From Paracyclopina nana (taxonomy: Eukaryota > Arthropoda > Copepoda > Cyclopoida > Cyclopettidae): DNA of 64,000 nt. The stretch is from positions 3,668,001 to 3,732,000 of the forward strand of contig JAGUCH010000009.1 in assembly GCA_019096065.1 (NCBI GenBank). The letters run 5' to 3'. This document shows, in pieces, positions 32,063 to 43,982 of this stretch; the first letter of the stretch is position 1, and each line of letters opens with the position of its first letter. Both the position numbers and the translations under genes were made by a program. The notes beneath the pieces are model-generated. The model was not told the origin of the DNA. It searched no databases and saw only the letters and a program-made list of their open reading frames with translations.

Positions 32063-35000
32063 GGCACGGAATGGGAGGAGAAGGGCTTTAACCTTTTTTT
32101 AAAGGGAAGAAGGGTTCTTTAACCCCACGCGCGGGCGCGGGTTCAACGCTCTAAAAAAAGGAGTGCATCATGCCCGATGGTCGTTGCAAGTTATGGCGTT
32201 CCAAAAGTGGATGATGCAGTAGGAATGCTTTGTGCATTCGCGCAATCATGATGCTAAGACGAAGAAAGAACGGATTCCTCCTCCAGCCGGTGCGGCTAAG
32301 CAAGCGGGCCAGCCCATTCAAGCCCCTGCCCTCGGATTCAAAGAGCTGCAACTCGCCTCAGGGCCAAGGGCCTGCAGAGCGTCCAGACGGGGTTTCGGGT
32401 TTTCGCACAAACAACGCATCGCCTTCTCACCAACTTCACTTTTCGCCAGTTTTTCTGCGGCAAAAGATGCCCTTCCTCCTCCTTATGGCCAACGAGTCCT
32501 AAGGTCGCGCCTTCGAGCCCTCGTAGGCCTCGTGCGGCCTTTCGGATTGGCGAGTTGGCTTTTTTGGCCACCGCCTTTGCCGCTTAGGCCGTTTGTTTGT
32601 CTGACAACCCCGCGTTGATGCGTGCATGCTTGCACCATGCAGCCCGAAGCCACTATTGAGTGCAGCGTGAGTGCGCGAGCGCGAGAAGTGGCTCCATTGC
32701 ATGGAAGGTTGCATTCCGCATCTCTCTAGCCCACCGAGCGGAGCGCGACTGGAGCGGAGCCGGATCATCCCTTTTTTCGAATTTCGATACACAGCTCATT
32801 ATTGGCTCGCAGAGTACGTATTGCGTTGCGGCGTGAGTACAACGCGGATTTCCTCGTATCGGAAAATGTCAGCTTGCTTTGCCATTTTTGCTGCGGGGTC
32901 AAAAGGCTGAGGACGGCCAAAAAGGGTGGCGCGGGTGAACCGAGCGGTGGGCATGCATGGGGCGCGTTTCTGCACACGCTCGCGCGCTGCAGCTTTGCTT
33001 TGTGCGTTTTTGGAAAAGAGTGGAAAGAAAAGAGCGCAGCAACGGATTGCATGATGCATGCGGCCCGACCGTGAAGCTGGCCCGAGCCTCGGGCCAAAAG
33101 TTGCAAGCAAGCCAGCTCAAGCCACCAGCTTGCTTTGCTTGCCAGCTTGATTATCACAAAATGCCGCCCCGCTCGCATATATACGTATGTGTGTACTGCT
33201 TATGCTCGACGACTGCGGCAGCTTGCAACTGCGCACATGCTGTACGCAAAATCATGCCCGATTGACTCACTTTTGCTCCAACTCTTTCACCTGAACCCTT
33301 TTTTCCCAGTGGCTCCAGGTCAAAAACGGCGAGCTCGCCATCGAGGCGTGGCCAGTGTGCTTTTTTGAGCCAGTCACCTGCTCGCGTTTTTCCCTTCATA
33401 GCGCGGATAAAATAATGTGGGTGAAGTAGCAAAAAAAAAAAGAATTGAGGGGCAGAGTACAAGAAGATTTATACTTTTTTTCGATATTATCGAAAGTGCG
33501 AGAGAATCATCATCCAACATGTTGCAATAACGCGCGTTTTCATTAGTGCGTGGATCCGACTTTAATAATAATAAGGTCACTCGAGTTGTTTGTTTTGATG
33601 CCCTCAATAGGGCCTTGAAGGCTTGATCGACTCGTGAAAAACACGCTTCATGAAACGTCCCCTTTTCTCGCTAAACATTCACTCGGGAACTGAAGGCCCA
33701 AAATTCAGCCTTTTAAGCGGAGTTCCCCGTAATGGGAGAGTTATCGAGAAACCCCATTTTTAGAGCCACATGATTTTTTTTCCCGTGAGATAGGCATGAA
33801 TGCGGGGCTCGTGGCAGGTCTTTCTTGGAAGACCAACGGCAATAACAACGTGCCGGCATTGGCAGAGGCAAGCCTTTCGAATCCTTTGGCAGCATCCAAT
33901 GAGCGCCAGATGCGAAGCCAAGAATAGATCCTTTCCTTTGGTCGCCCCTCCTTCGCGAACCACCGAACGGCAACTTTGAGGCCCCGGTCACCTGTATAAT
34001 GTTCGAGCCTCGCTGTTGCACGGGCTTTTTCGCTCGCATCTCAATATAAATCGGCCTAATTTTGGCCCGGTTTCGCTCGCGCATTTTGCCCCAATTTCGA
34101 GCAGCGCGAGCAGGTGAACACCGCCTTAGCCTCGCACTGCGGGGGCCTTTTTTGCCCTTTTGCTGACCGGTGGCCCCATCGTGTCGTCGTCCCCTCATTG
34201 CATGCGGCCGGGTTGCATCTTGGCCCGAACCGAGTCTGAAAGTTGAAGGCGCAAGGCAAATGCAACTCGGATGGATCGAGCGAACGTCGTTTGCACGTAT
34301 AGCGCGAACGGACGAACGAAGCTTTGAGAACAACTCGAGGAGCTCGATGAAGCAGTTGAAGCAGCAGTAGCGTGGGGGCAAGTGGACAACGAGCAGCAAC
34401 GACCTTTGCAAGCCCTTCAAGGCCCAAAAACACACGAAGAGGTAAGACAACTTAGCCCAACTCTTTGTAAACAATTACCGATTAATTTCTGGGCATGCCA
34501 ATATATGCTCAGAAGTGGGGCTGGATTTTCCACGCATGCTGAAAAATGAAGTGGCTCGTGAAAAAAAAGCTAGGTAGGAGTAAAAAGCTCGAACCGCCTT
34601 TCCCCGCTCGGTTAACCCTTTGAAGCGAGAGAGCCGAGCAGCTCTCGCGCATTTTGCCTCACTCTGTGGGCGGATCTGAGTGCGACCAAAAATAGCATTG
34701 GCCAACCCTTTCGGCCAATGCCAAAACAATCCTCCGTCAGAAGAGGAAGTGTGCTGAAGAAAGGTGATGAATAACTGGCTCCTTTTTGGCCGTTGTCAAA
34801 GTGTTAGATCAACACGAGATTTCCTGACAAATACTTCTTGCGATTCAAGGCCAACGCGTATAGCATGAAAAACATGTTATAGGCGTGGGTGGATTCAAAG
34901 CAGATGAAAGTCATACACGGTTGATTGGGAGCGGAACGAATGCACTTTTTGCCAGCATAAACGACCCTACAGTTGTGCATTTTATCAACTATGAGGAAAA

Positions 35001-38000
35001 GGCTAGGATCGATTCCATTAAATAACAATGGGGTCAGTTGGCAACATTGATGCTGTAATAACCCAAGAAATATTGAAAATCTTTACGATGCCGAGTGGTA
35101 GCAAAGTACTAACTCACAAAAAAACCTTTTGCTGCAGTCCTATATAAAATCTGGGCTGTTATGCAATGCAAAAAATCCACCAAATCAGCTCTGATGCCAT
35201 AACCGATCGGGTTTCTCCGGTAGGTGCTTTGCATCACATTACTTTTCCCAAATGGCAAATTTCGAGGAAACAATGCTGCCTTTTCTTTACCAGTCCTTTT
35301 TTGGTGGTGGCTTTCAGGGACAAAATCCCAAATGTGCAAGTGCATGTGTAGAATAGGGAGGGTGGCTTATAATAAGACTTGTTGTCGTCGTCGTTAAAGG
35401 GCAGCAATGGAGTGGAATAAAGTGTGCAAATCTCAAGGTCACGCAAGCTAGCTAGTTTACGAATTCTTCAAGCTGGAATTGAAGTTTGAGTGTGCAGATG
35501 CAAGAGCTGCATCATTAGGGTGAAGGTCTTTACTCCAGCGGCAGCAGCAGCAAACGGACAATAAATACGCGCGGCTGCGTGTCCCGCAAAAACCGACCCC
35601 CAAATGAGGGGGTGAAAAGAGCCCCCCCAACTATGGTCAAAAATGAGATTTTGCCTCCCTTCCTTTTTTTCTCCCAAGTTTGGGAGTTTGTGCTTGAGGG
35701 TAGGAGAATGCACATGCTTGCCACAGCACGGTGGGGATCGACAAACGGAAATTCGCCCTTATGCAACTAATCCTGATGATATGGAAAATTATTAAAGGAT
35801 GTGAAAATGAATTTCTGATTATGCTGCTGTTCCACTGCAAACAAAGGAAACGATGTTTCGAATCATGCATGCTCGAATCAATTGCAGAAACGGTGAACTG
35901 ACTGAGCATTTTTCATTTTGAGCTCAGTACAACGCGTTTTGCTCTTATCGAGGATATTGCATCTATCCTCAATTCGTCCTACTGACACCTTGGACTAGTG
36001 CACCATTTCTTGTTCCTCCCTTAGGGGCATTTTCAAGGGGGGAGGGGGAAAGGAGGGAAAGCCTTCCGAATAAAAATAGGGGAACTCTTGATAAATGGGG
36101 AAGAGCTTGGATGCCGTGGCTGACACAGTGGTTGAGTAGGGCAGGAAAAAGCTCTGGCCGTCTCCCTGGGAAGAGGCCAGAGTGTCCCACTGTGTGTCAC
36201 CATGGTAAACTTGGGGAGAGGGAAAAAGTGCATTGATGGTTTTTGATTGCAATCCTGTCAGATGCACCAGTGCTGATGGAAGTATTTTTCATGCTATCTT
36301 ATCTTGTACCAAGAGCGTTCCAATTTTTTTTAATGTAATGCCAAACACACTGACATTTTGTGGTTACACATAAACTATGCTGAGGTAGGATAGTAAGCAA
36401 TTTATTGAAAACTTGAAATCTCTGTAATCCTAGAAAGTTCACGATGCACGTGAGGTTTTCGGTCATGCGGCGTAGATACTACATCTAAAAATATTTCAAT
36501 TGTATTTTGTAGGTCTTGACCAAGTTAAGAAATCAATATTGAGTCCGATGTCGTAGTATTTTCCATGGCTGACCTGCGCGCAAGGGCTTGCATAATTGTT
36601 ATAATAAGTGAGAGTAGTACATGTGCATCTGCTTTCATTGTGCTACAACTTCTACAGCAGCCTCACTTTGACAGCTTCCATTTTTACCAGTGTGCTCCAT
36701 TATGGAGGCAGTATCTACATTATCAGCTTATACTCCACATGTATTATTAATTGACACTATTATGAAAAGGAGGCAAGTTTGAAAAACCGTAGGTTTTCAT
36801 CACGTGAGTGCTGGTGAAAACACTTGAAAAACGTTTTTAGTTGAAGCTCTCTCATTGTAGAGAAGTAATGTTGAGGAGAGGTCAAAATTGTTAATTTCCA
36901 TAATAGCGTTATTGTGCTACTAAAACGTGAGTTAAGCAACTCGTTTCGTTAAAAGCCTCTCCAGCTAAAAACCTGCACGTGATTTTTAACAGCATATGAT
37001 TGCCAACTTGAATGCTTTTAGCAACGAGTAGTCGAATTGACCACCATAAATCATGATTTAAAAAGAAAGGTTTCTTCCTACTGCCCGCGCGCGCATATAT
37101 CGTTGAAATTATCTGAGTATTTGCCGATTAAAAATCGGCTTGGCATCAGCCTCAGTTTTTATCTTCGTGCAGCTTGACCACAGCTTTTGCGAAAAAAACC
37201 AAGGGGGTAATTTGAAGGAAAACCAAAAAAAGCGAGGGTGGTGGATTGCTACGCAAAGAGCAAGTGATGGCAGCTGCCACACATGCTACTGTACGCGGCC
37301 CATGTGTGTGACACACTCATAGCATTATTTCAGAGTTGCGAGTTTTCCGTGAAAATAGATGACAAAGGCTCTGTATGTCCATGCAAGAGCAGCAGCTCTC
37401 TTTTTTGGAAACCATCAGCATCAGTTCGGTGTCAGCGCAGTAGAGTGTGACGCTGCGAATTGTGAGCACTCGAAGATCGAAGCTCGGCTCGGTGAAAGGT
37501 ACTTGAAAAATAAATCAAAAAGTAGTCTCTTATCTGAATTTTGTGAAAGTTGGCATCTACAAACAGTTTTCAACCGATTCGCGAGATTAGTCCACTTTTT
37601 ATCTCTGTACTATGATGCAGGCAACTGATTGCAAAGAAAAGCTAGTTTTTTTCCAGGCCATCATTCATTGGCCCTTTATCGCCGTTCTACGCAATCCTTC
37701 TCCAATCCTGTTTGAAAGCAAACATCAGTTTTTTTCCCAGTCAGCTAAAAGCTTGAGCAAAAGACACATAATGGGCAAATACTAATGAGCAAACTTCAGC
37801 AAGGTAAGCCTGAGGCAGCATATTGGGTTTGTTTCTATTTGCCTTCGTGTGCTAAAGAGTGCTTATCAGTTTTTAATTCATTACATTCAAAATTATCTGC
37901 AGCAAAGATTATACTGTTAAAAAAAATCACCGTTTCATAAGAGCTAATCATCCTTTGAAATCCTTTCGCAACGACGCGACGTCGAGTTTCATAAAAAGCC

Positions 38001-38080
38001 TCTTAATAATAGAGCTGCAATCAAGTAATGGATGTGTGCGTAACCGGTTCATAGATACACAGTGAAGCAGCGGGAAATAT

Positions 38081-38088
38081 TGACGTCA
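38081..38088. promoter_or_regulatory. Consensus CRE (TGACGTCA)
   Basis: Perfect palindromic CREB/ATF site about 690 bp before the Krüppel ATG, in a region that looks like its promoter or 5' UTR. Confidence 0.4.
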
Positions 38089-38401
38089 CTCGGTCTTTTT
38101 AGTAGGCTCCTGGTTTGTGCTGTATTGCAACTGACTCCCACTCGGCTCTTACCCGATCTCTGCTGTACACTACATGAAGCGCCGTGCAGCAGATGCATGC
38201 ATGTGGGGGAGGGGGACGTAGGGCAGCCGCCGAAGCCCTCGCGCTCGCCCCCTCCCCCAGGGACGTGGGGCGGGGATCCAACCATGAACTTAGTATTCGA
38301 GTGGCGGCCCCACAGTCAAGAGCTGCACAACTTCAATTACTTTCTCCTCTCAGTTTCTCTTCGGCACTCCGCGGCCTTACACTTTGTGAATACACACAGA
38401 T

Positions 38402-38536
38402 ACAGGGTGACCATTATTACAGTACATTGAGCAAAAATCAGAGGTTGAACGCAACCTTCTGCATGCAATTAGCCAGTGTTTCTTTTTTCTTTTAACTTTT
38501 GATGGGCCTTTCTCAAATATATGTTGGTCACCCTGT
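38402..38536. mobile_element. Short element with 12-bp inverted ends (mariner-MITE-like)
   Basis: ACAGGGTGACCA at 38402-38413 and its exact complement TGGTCACCCTGT at 38525-38536. CAGGGTG-type ends resemble those of some Tc1/mariner elements. A TA is present at the left border but the right border is not a clean TA, so the assignment is tentative. It lies 236 bp before the Krüppel ATG. Confidence 0.45.
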
Positions 38537-38771
38537 GTATGTAGACAACATCTTGTGCTTCGCAGCTCAAGAAGTGGAAAAAATTGAGGAACTTGAAATA
38601 CGCACACAGAAAAACATTCGTAGTGAGAAATGAGACATTGCCCATCTTCCTAAAGGAGAAAGAGCAGGAGCTGCAGCCTGACGAATCATGGCATGACAGT
38701 TGCCTTGGTCACAAAGTAGATCTTAATAGCCAAAGGTCACGTCTCAAAAGTGTTAGACTAAAAACAGTACC

Positions 38772-40715
38772 ATGTTATTCCAGTCGGACAACTCAGCCAA
38801 ATCGACCTCGACGCCGACCTCTGAGGCCAGAAAAGCCAGCAATGTCCTCAACAGCAGCCACATCATGAACGCGGAGCAGCAAAAGTTCTTTCAGGAGGCT
38901 GCTGCGGCCGCAGCCGCAGCCGCAGCTGCGGCCTCGTCAGCGAGGTCATCGGCGGCCTCCAACCCCTACTCAGCTTTGGCCGCTCTGGCCGCAGCCTCGG
39001 GCGGCCCCTCTTCGTACATGAGGCCGCAATATCCCGGTAGTGCGCCGGCCTCCACGACGACCTCGACGTCCGCGGCCTCGGCGGTGGACTCGTCGTGGTT
39101 GATGAACCCTTTGTTGCAGGCGGCGCTGAGGCAGCAGCAACTGCAGTGGATCAGTCAGATCGCATCCATGTCAGCTGGGTCGCCCTTCATGAACCCCCTG
39201 GCGGCCTCCATGGCCTCCATGGGCGGCTTCCCACCCCCACCACACGCGTCACTTCCACCCCTCATTCCAACCACGACCTCCTCATCATCAGCCTCGAGCA
39301 ACCTCGAGGGCAAGAAGACCGACTCGGCCTCCACGGGCTCCACAACTTCCACTACCTCAAGCGGAGGCCACAGTGCCGGCGGCCTCGACTCGTCGTCCGC
39401 CGCGGCGGCCTCCGTCTATCGCGAATACCTCAGCAAAATAGTGCAGCACAGCAGCTCGGGCAACAACGGGAATTCTTCCGAGGCCGCCGCCGCGGCCGCC
39501 GAGGCCATGGCCAGCCTCATTGGAGGGGGTAAAGTCAGCCCCAGCTCCAAGGAGGACTCAAACGGGAACTCGAAGTACGACCCGCCGCCGCAGGCCAGCT
39601 CCACGCCCCCCAAGGAGGTGTCTCGGCCTCGCGCGGCCTCGAATGGCGGCGGAGGCCGCGACTCTTCGGGGACGTACAACGGCAAGGACAAGGTGTTTAC
39701 GTGCAAGACGTGCAACCGGAGCTTCGGGTACAAGCACGTGCTGCAGAACCACGAGAGGACGCACACGGGCGAGAAGCCGTTCGAGTGCAAGGTGTGCCAC
39801 AAGCGGTTCACCCGCGACCACCACCTCAAGACGCACATGCGGCTGCACACGGGCGAAAAGCCCTACTCGTGCACCCACTGCGACCGCCAGTTCGTGCAGG
39901 TGGCCAACCTCCGACGCCACCTGCGGGTGCACACCGGGGAGCGGCCGTACAAGTGCGAGGTGTGCCTCTCCTGCTTCTCCGACTCGAACCAGCTGAAGGC
40001 CCACACCCTCATCCACAAGGGGGAGAAGCCGTTCACGTGCGAGAAGTGCGACGGCAAGTTCAGGCGCAGGCACCACCTCATGCACCACGTGTGCCCCATG
40101 GTGCCCGGGGGCAGCTCGCACCCATCCATGGTCGACCCCACCCTCGACCTCGACGACCCCGACGACGACGAGCGCTTCATTTTGGCCGCCAAAAGGGCGA
40201 GAAGTGGATCCGGAGGCTCGTCCTCGCACCACGGCCTCAAGGAGGGCATGTTCGAGGACTCGCCCTCCCTCCTCTCCCAGTTGTCCCACCACTCCAACAC
40301 CCCATCCAACCTGGAGCTGAGCCTCATGCTCGCGCGCGCCGCCCAAGAGCGCGCGCTCCGTCAGCTGTCGTCGCCTACGGGCGGTGGCAGCGGGCCGGCG
40401 CATCAACTGACATCAGCTGCGCCGTCGCACGGGTCACCGGCCGGTCAGGGCCAGCGCTCGCGCAAATCTCGTGACCCGAAACGGTTAAACCCGTCGTCCT
40501 CGCCCAAGACCGAGGATGACGGCCACCAGGATCAGGATGACGAAGAACTCCTACCTCAAAGTGAACCCGAGGACTTGTCCTCCACCAACAAGGTGAAGGT
40601 TGGAGACGAGGACGTCAATTTGGACGTGCTGGCCATCACGACCTCGCCGGGCGCGCCCGAGGGCAAGGCCACCAACGCACCGACTCTGCAGCAGATGCCG
40701 ATCGCCAACAAGTAG
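38772..40715 (+). CDS. Kr: Krüppel gap-gene zinc-finger transcription factor
   Basis: A single open frame of 647 aa. Five C2H2-type fingers at about residues 311-441 match Krüppel nearly finger for finger: [59 protein letters not shown] and [13 protein letters not shown] (the last with the diagnostic terminal Cys), joined by TGEKP linkers. The N-terminal part has about 12 alanines (GCN mixed codons) and Ser/Ala/Pro-rich low-complexity DNA, as in repressor domains. After the fingers an acidic block DLDDPDDDE precedes a conserved-looking helix ([21 protein letters not shown]). PEDLSS near residue 599 matches the CtBP-binding motif PEDLS. It acts as a DNA-binding repressor in segmentation and later neural patterning. 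An upstream exon cannot be excluded (an AG lies at codon 5). Coding sequence is much more GC-rich than its surroundings. Confidence 0.95.
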   Translation: MLFQSDNSAKSTSTPTSEARKASNVLNSSHIMNAEQQKFFQEAAAAAAAAAAAASSARSSAASNPYSALAALAAASGGPSSYMRPQYPGSAPASTTTSTSAASAVDSSWLMNPLLQAALRQQQLQWISQIASMSAGSPFMNPLAASMASMGGFPPPPHASLPPLIPTTTSSSSASSNLEGKKTDSASTGSTTSTTSSGGHSAGGLDSSSAAAASVYREYLSKIVQHSSSGNNGNSSEAAAAAAEAMASLIGGGKVSPSSKEDSNGNSKYDPPPQASSTPPKEVSRPRAASNGGGGRDSSGTYNGKDKVFTCKTCNRSFGYKHVLQNHERTHTGEKPFECKVCHKRFTRDHHLKTHMRLHTGEKPYSCTHCDRQFVQVANLRRHLRVHTGERPYKCEVCLSCFSDSNQLKAHTLIHKGEKPFTCEKCDGKFRRRHHLMHHVCPMVPGGSSHPSMVDPTLDLDDPDDDERFILAAKRARSGSGGSSSHHGLKEGMFEDSPSLLSQLSHHSNTPSNLELSLMLARAAQERALRQLSSPTGGGSGPAHQLTSAAPSHGSPAGQGQRSRKSRDPKRLNPSSSPKTEDDGHQDQDDEELLPQSEPEDLSSTNKVKVGDEDVNLDVLAITTSPGAPEGKATNAPTLQQMPIANK

Positions 40716-43694
40716 TAACTTAAAGCCGTTAAGTTCCTTTTTTTCATTATTACGGGTTAAACTACGACACTGCATACCACGCGTTACAGCAACACCAACA
40801 ACAACTTATCTACCACAATATTTTGTTGAAGAGAAGAAGTCAGAAAATCGAGAATCCAGATACCGGTAAAACACACTTGGAAAAAAGCCAAATTCAACTA
40901 CTACTACTACTACCCGCGCGTGTACGTTGTAACCGAGTAATTCGCATTACTCATATGAATACTTTCGAATTGTCCTCGCGCGAAAGCAAAATTCTTGATT
41001 TGATCGAAAAAACGATGACGATGCATTCAACATACATACATACTACTAAATATCTATATTTCTCCTCCTCTCCTCCCGTAAATTGTGTGTGTACATACTT
41101 CTACTGCTACATTTCTATTATTTGCGTTGTCATCACCAGTGGTTATACTAGTCTATATACCATACTCTATTACTGCTTTGATGGAATGATGTTCCCGGTT
41201 AAACAACACAGCTCTATCATTATTATTATTATTGTAAAACACTCTTCGATCCGGTTAATTCATATTAGTCAAGAATGATTGTAATTTGCACAAGGAAATG
41301 ACACGGGTAGTCAATTATGTCATCACACCTACTAGAACTTTTTCTCTTTTTTTTTACTCCCTCCCACTGTAAACAATTGGCCAAAGTGCTTAAAATTCAA
41401 GATTGCAACAAAGCCTCAAATAATCAGTGTCCTAGCCATTTTTCTGGGCTTCGAAACCAACATTTGATGATGAGGCTTTTTGGGCTGCGTCTCATATAGT
41501 GCAATGACGTTCTACTTCAGAGGCAGCAGAAAAGAAAGGAAAGAAGCTTATGCTCCCTGGGTGGGGATGAAGGTGAAAAGAGTGAAAGCAATGCACAGCG
41601 CGGGCACAATGTCAAAGTGTAGAAGGTAGGCGCTTTTATTGCGCATTTCTCCCCGCTGTGCGCAATGTGGCCCTACACTGCACAAAGATTGCAGCTTTCT
41701 TCCGCCTTGCATGGACGAAGCAGCAGTGCAATATATACTGCAACAGCCATGCTCGGGAGAAAGTGGTAATTGCCGTGTAATGCTGCTCCCTAAATAATAC
41801 TTTTTTGTCAGATACGTTTCATAAAGCTAAATATCTGCTTTTATCAATATCAGTTTGCAACCACGCTTTTGCGAGAGGGCGCGCTCGCGCGCGCGTGTGA
41901 GACCACGTCAAAGTTCGCATCGCATTAGTTTGATGATATGCTGCAATCTATCGATCTTTGATTTTGTTTGTCGTGACCCCCTTTTACTGTGTAGCAGTGG
42001 TACGATTGCTGGCCGCGCGGTTGATGCATTATTCGATGCATTTGCCCTTGCTTTCCCTTTGGTTGAAGGAGCAGCTGAAGCGGAGAAAGTCCCATATTTG
42101 GTCGAATGCATTTATATGTACATACATAAAAGCTGGCTGCTGCTGCTGCTGCTGCTTCCACTATCCAATCAGCTTTCACAAACATCTAGAACGCTGAATA
42201 AGGCTCCCTCCCTTCGTTCCCTAGCTGCTGCAACTACACTGAGCATTATATATAGCAAATTGCATGTTGTTTACCATTACTCCACTTTGGCCTCACTCAG
42301 CTGCAGCTGCTTTCTAAACTCGTTCACGTCGTCAAAGGGTGAAAGCTCCTCCCACGAGGACTCAAATAGGACCAATAGACATTTGCATTCCCAGAAAAAG
42401 GGCTACGGACACTGCAATTACCTGCTGATTTGGTGATAGCCTAAAACATCTACTCAAAGGAAAAGAGTGAAAGAGAGCTTCTACTTAAGATATACCAACA
42501 CCATTTTATTGCGAAGCTAAGGAAAAACAACCTATCCCAGTGACTAGAGAACAGATGAAAATATTTCTAAAATTAGCTACTACTATTCAAAGTGTTAACA
42601 CGGGTAAAAGAATTTCAATGTATGCATGTTAGAGAGAAAATGTCATTACAACTACTACTACTACATCAAAAAAGCATCATCAATAATATTTCTTCCAAAA
42701 TGTTTAAACATTTTTTCCATGAAAAAATAGAGCGCAGATTCTCGTGCCAAAAATGCTGAACAACGGCCTCAAAATTTCCCCCCTCCTCTAACATTAAGAG
42801 TCAATTATAACCTCTGATATATCACAAAATTCACCCCATCACATAGTACACATTACATGTAAACTCTTACGAGTCTGGGCATTGAACTACTCTACACTAT
42901 GAAAAATATCTTAATTAGCCATCAAAAGAAAAAAGACTGAATAATCAAGTGTATCTCATAGCTCAACAAGCACGTACAAACCAACTATTCCCTCCCCTTT
43001 CAATAGACTTGTGTTCTCCCCCCAACTTTTCGATTGCTATATACATACCAGAGGCCATTTTACTCCAACAAAAGTAATGTAAATATGGAAAAAAAACTAT
43101 CCACTAATTCATCAATTGTCAATGTCTCCTACCTCGATTGTTGCTCATTCCATGAAAAAAAATCAATAAAGAACAAATCGTTTCTTGACGCTCTTTTCCT
43201 ATTTTTTTGCTTCTTTCTTCTGCAATTTCAAATCAAAGAAAGTCTGCCTTTCGATTTTGATTGTGACCTTAAACTTGCCCTTTGATTCCTGACTATACTT
43301 TTGAGATGGTGGGAAATATGGCATATGAGACAGTCGACCTATCAAAGGCTTGTGAGCGAATTGATTAGGTAACATATCATTCAACGTACACCTCTTTAAA
43401 GTGTTTTTCAAGCTACATTTTGCATGAGATATTCCTTAAAAAACATCTTGCAAGCCTTGAACGCTATTACTCTTTTATGCTTTGCCTCAATCAAAATGAT
43501 AAGACCGAAAATGTAAGGTTCAATTTTTGCATTTGCCTTCAATGTCATGTTATTGTGGTACAGTCAGTAAAAGTAATCCTTAAGAAACAAAAGCATGCAA
43601 TTTAATAAGATTAGGTGTAAAAAAACGAGCAATAAATGATAGAGTACAATAAAGTATATCGATATTTTCTTTTCCAGGTTGCTGGTGTCTTGGG
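40716..43694. other. Krüppel 3' UTR and intergenic DNA
   Basis: AT-rich, with many short trinucleotide runs (CTA, ATT, CTG at about 42135-42153) and a CG-rich tract at about 41879-41897. A Pumilio-type TGTAAATA occurs at 43078-43085, but whether it is transcribed with Krüppel is unknown. No gene is supported. Confidence 0.45.
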
Positions 43695-43896
43695 TCAAAT
43701 TTTGTCATATGCAGTACTTTTCATCAGCTCTTCAGTCCACTGATTCACTCGGTTGAAGTAAAAGTCATTTTGTCCATTTTGGTCGTCCCATTGGTTGTCT
43801 GTCCTCGTTTGTCCTGCCAAATTGTGGAATCGGCACTTAAAAGTCTGTGCTAGTCCCAAAGTCAAGTCCGGATTGGTTAAGTATCTAGTCACACAG
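43695..43896 (-). CDS. Alternative last exon of F-spondin
   Basis: An AG acceptor at 43897-43898 opens a 202-bp frame whose phase (one base completing a codon) fits the donor at 44077 exactly. If used in place of the 28-bp exon at 44010-43983, the protein would end in CVTRYLTNPDLTLG..., QTFKCRFHNLAGQ and NDFYFNRVNQWTEEL instead of HMVDPDDA. The composition is coding-like with two cysteines. I do not recognise a domain. It could also be relic coding sequence behind the normal stop. Confidence 0.4.
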
Positions 43897-43982
43897 CTGT
43901 CAAAAATGTCAAGTGCGTCATAATTAAAGTCCAATATGAGATGAAAGTCTCAATAGTCAAGTTGTCGTAGTTTTTACAATCA

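Larger units (their letters stand above)
25699..38771. other. 13-kb gene desert upstream of Krüppel
   Basis: No exon with a recognisable domain was found on either strand. Frames up to 253 codons occur in the GC-richer 31-34.5 kb part but have low-complexity, basic compositions. Sequence texture alternates between AT-rich and CpG-containing blocks, as expected for regulatory DNA around a developmental transcription factor. Small features inside it are listed separately. Confidence 0.6.

Noticed and set aside
32232..32618. 128-codon open frame, plus strand
   Set aside because: Pro/Ala/Arg-rich, overlapped by similar frames on both strands, no recognisable motif. It is best explained by local GC content.
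33713..34474. 253-codon open frame, minus strand
   Set aside because: Low-complexity basic composition with no domain. The block is GC-rich, where stop codons are rarer, and other frames there are long too; no splice or start context supports it.
36381..36399. let-7-like TGAGGTAGGATAGTAAGC
   Set aside because: It matches only the first nine bases of let-7 and no complementary arm was found nearby.
39558..40406. 282-codon minus-strand frame rich in Val/Glu/Arg
   Set aside because: It is antisense to the Krüppel zinc fingers and results from GC-rich third positions.
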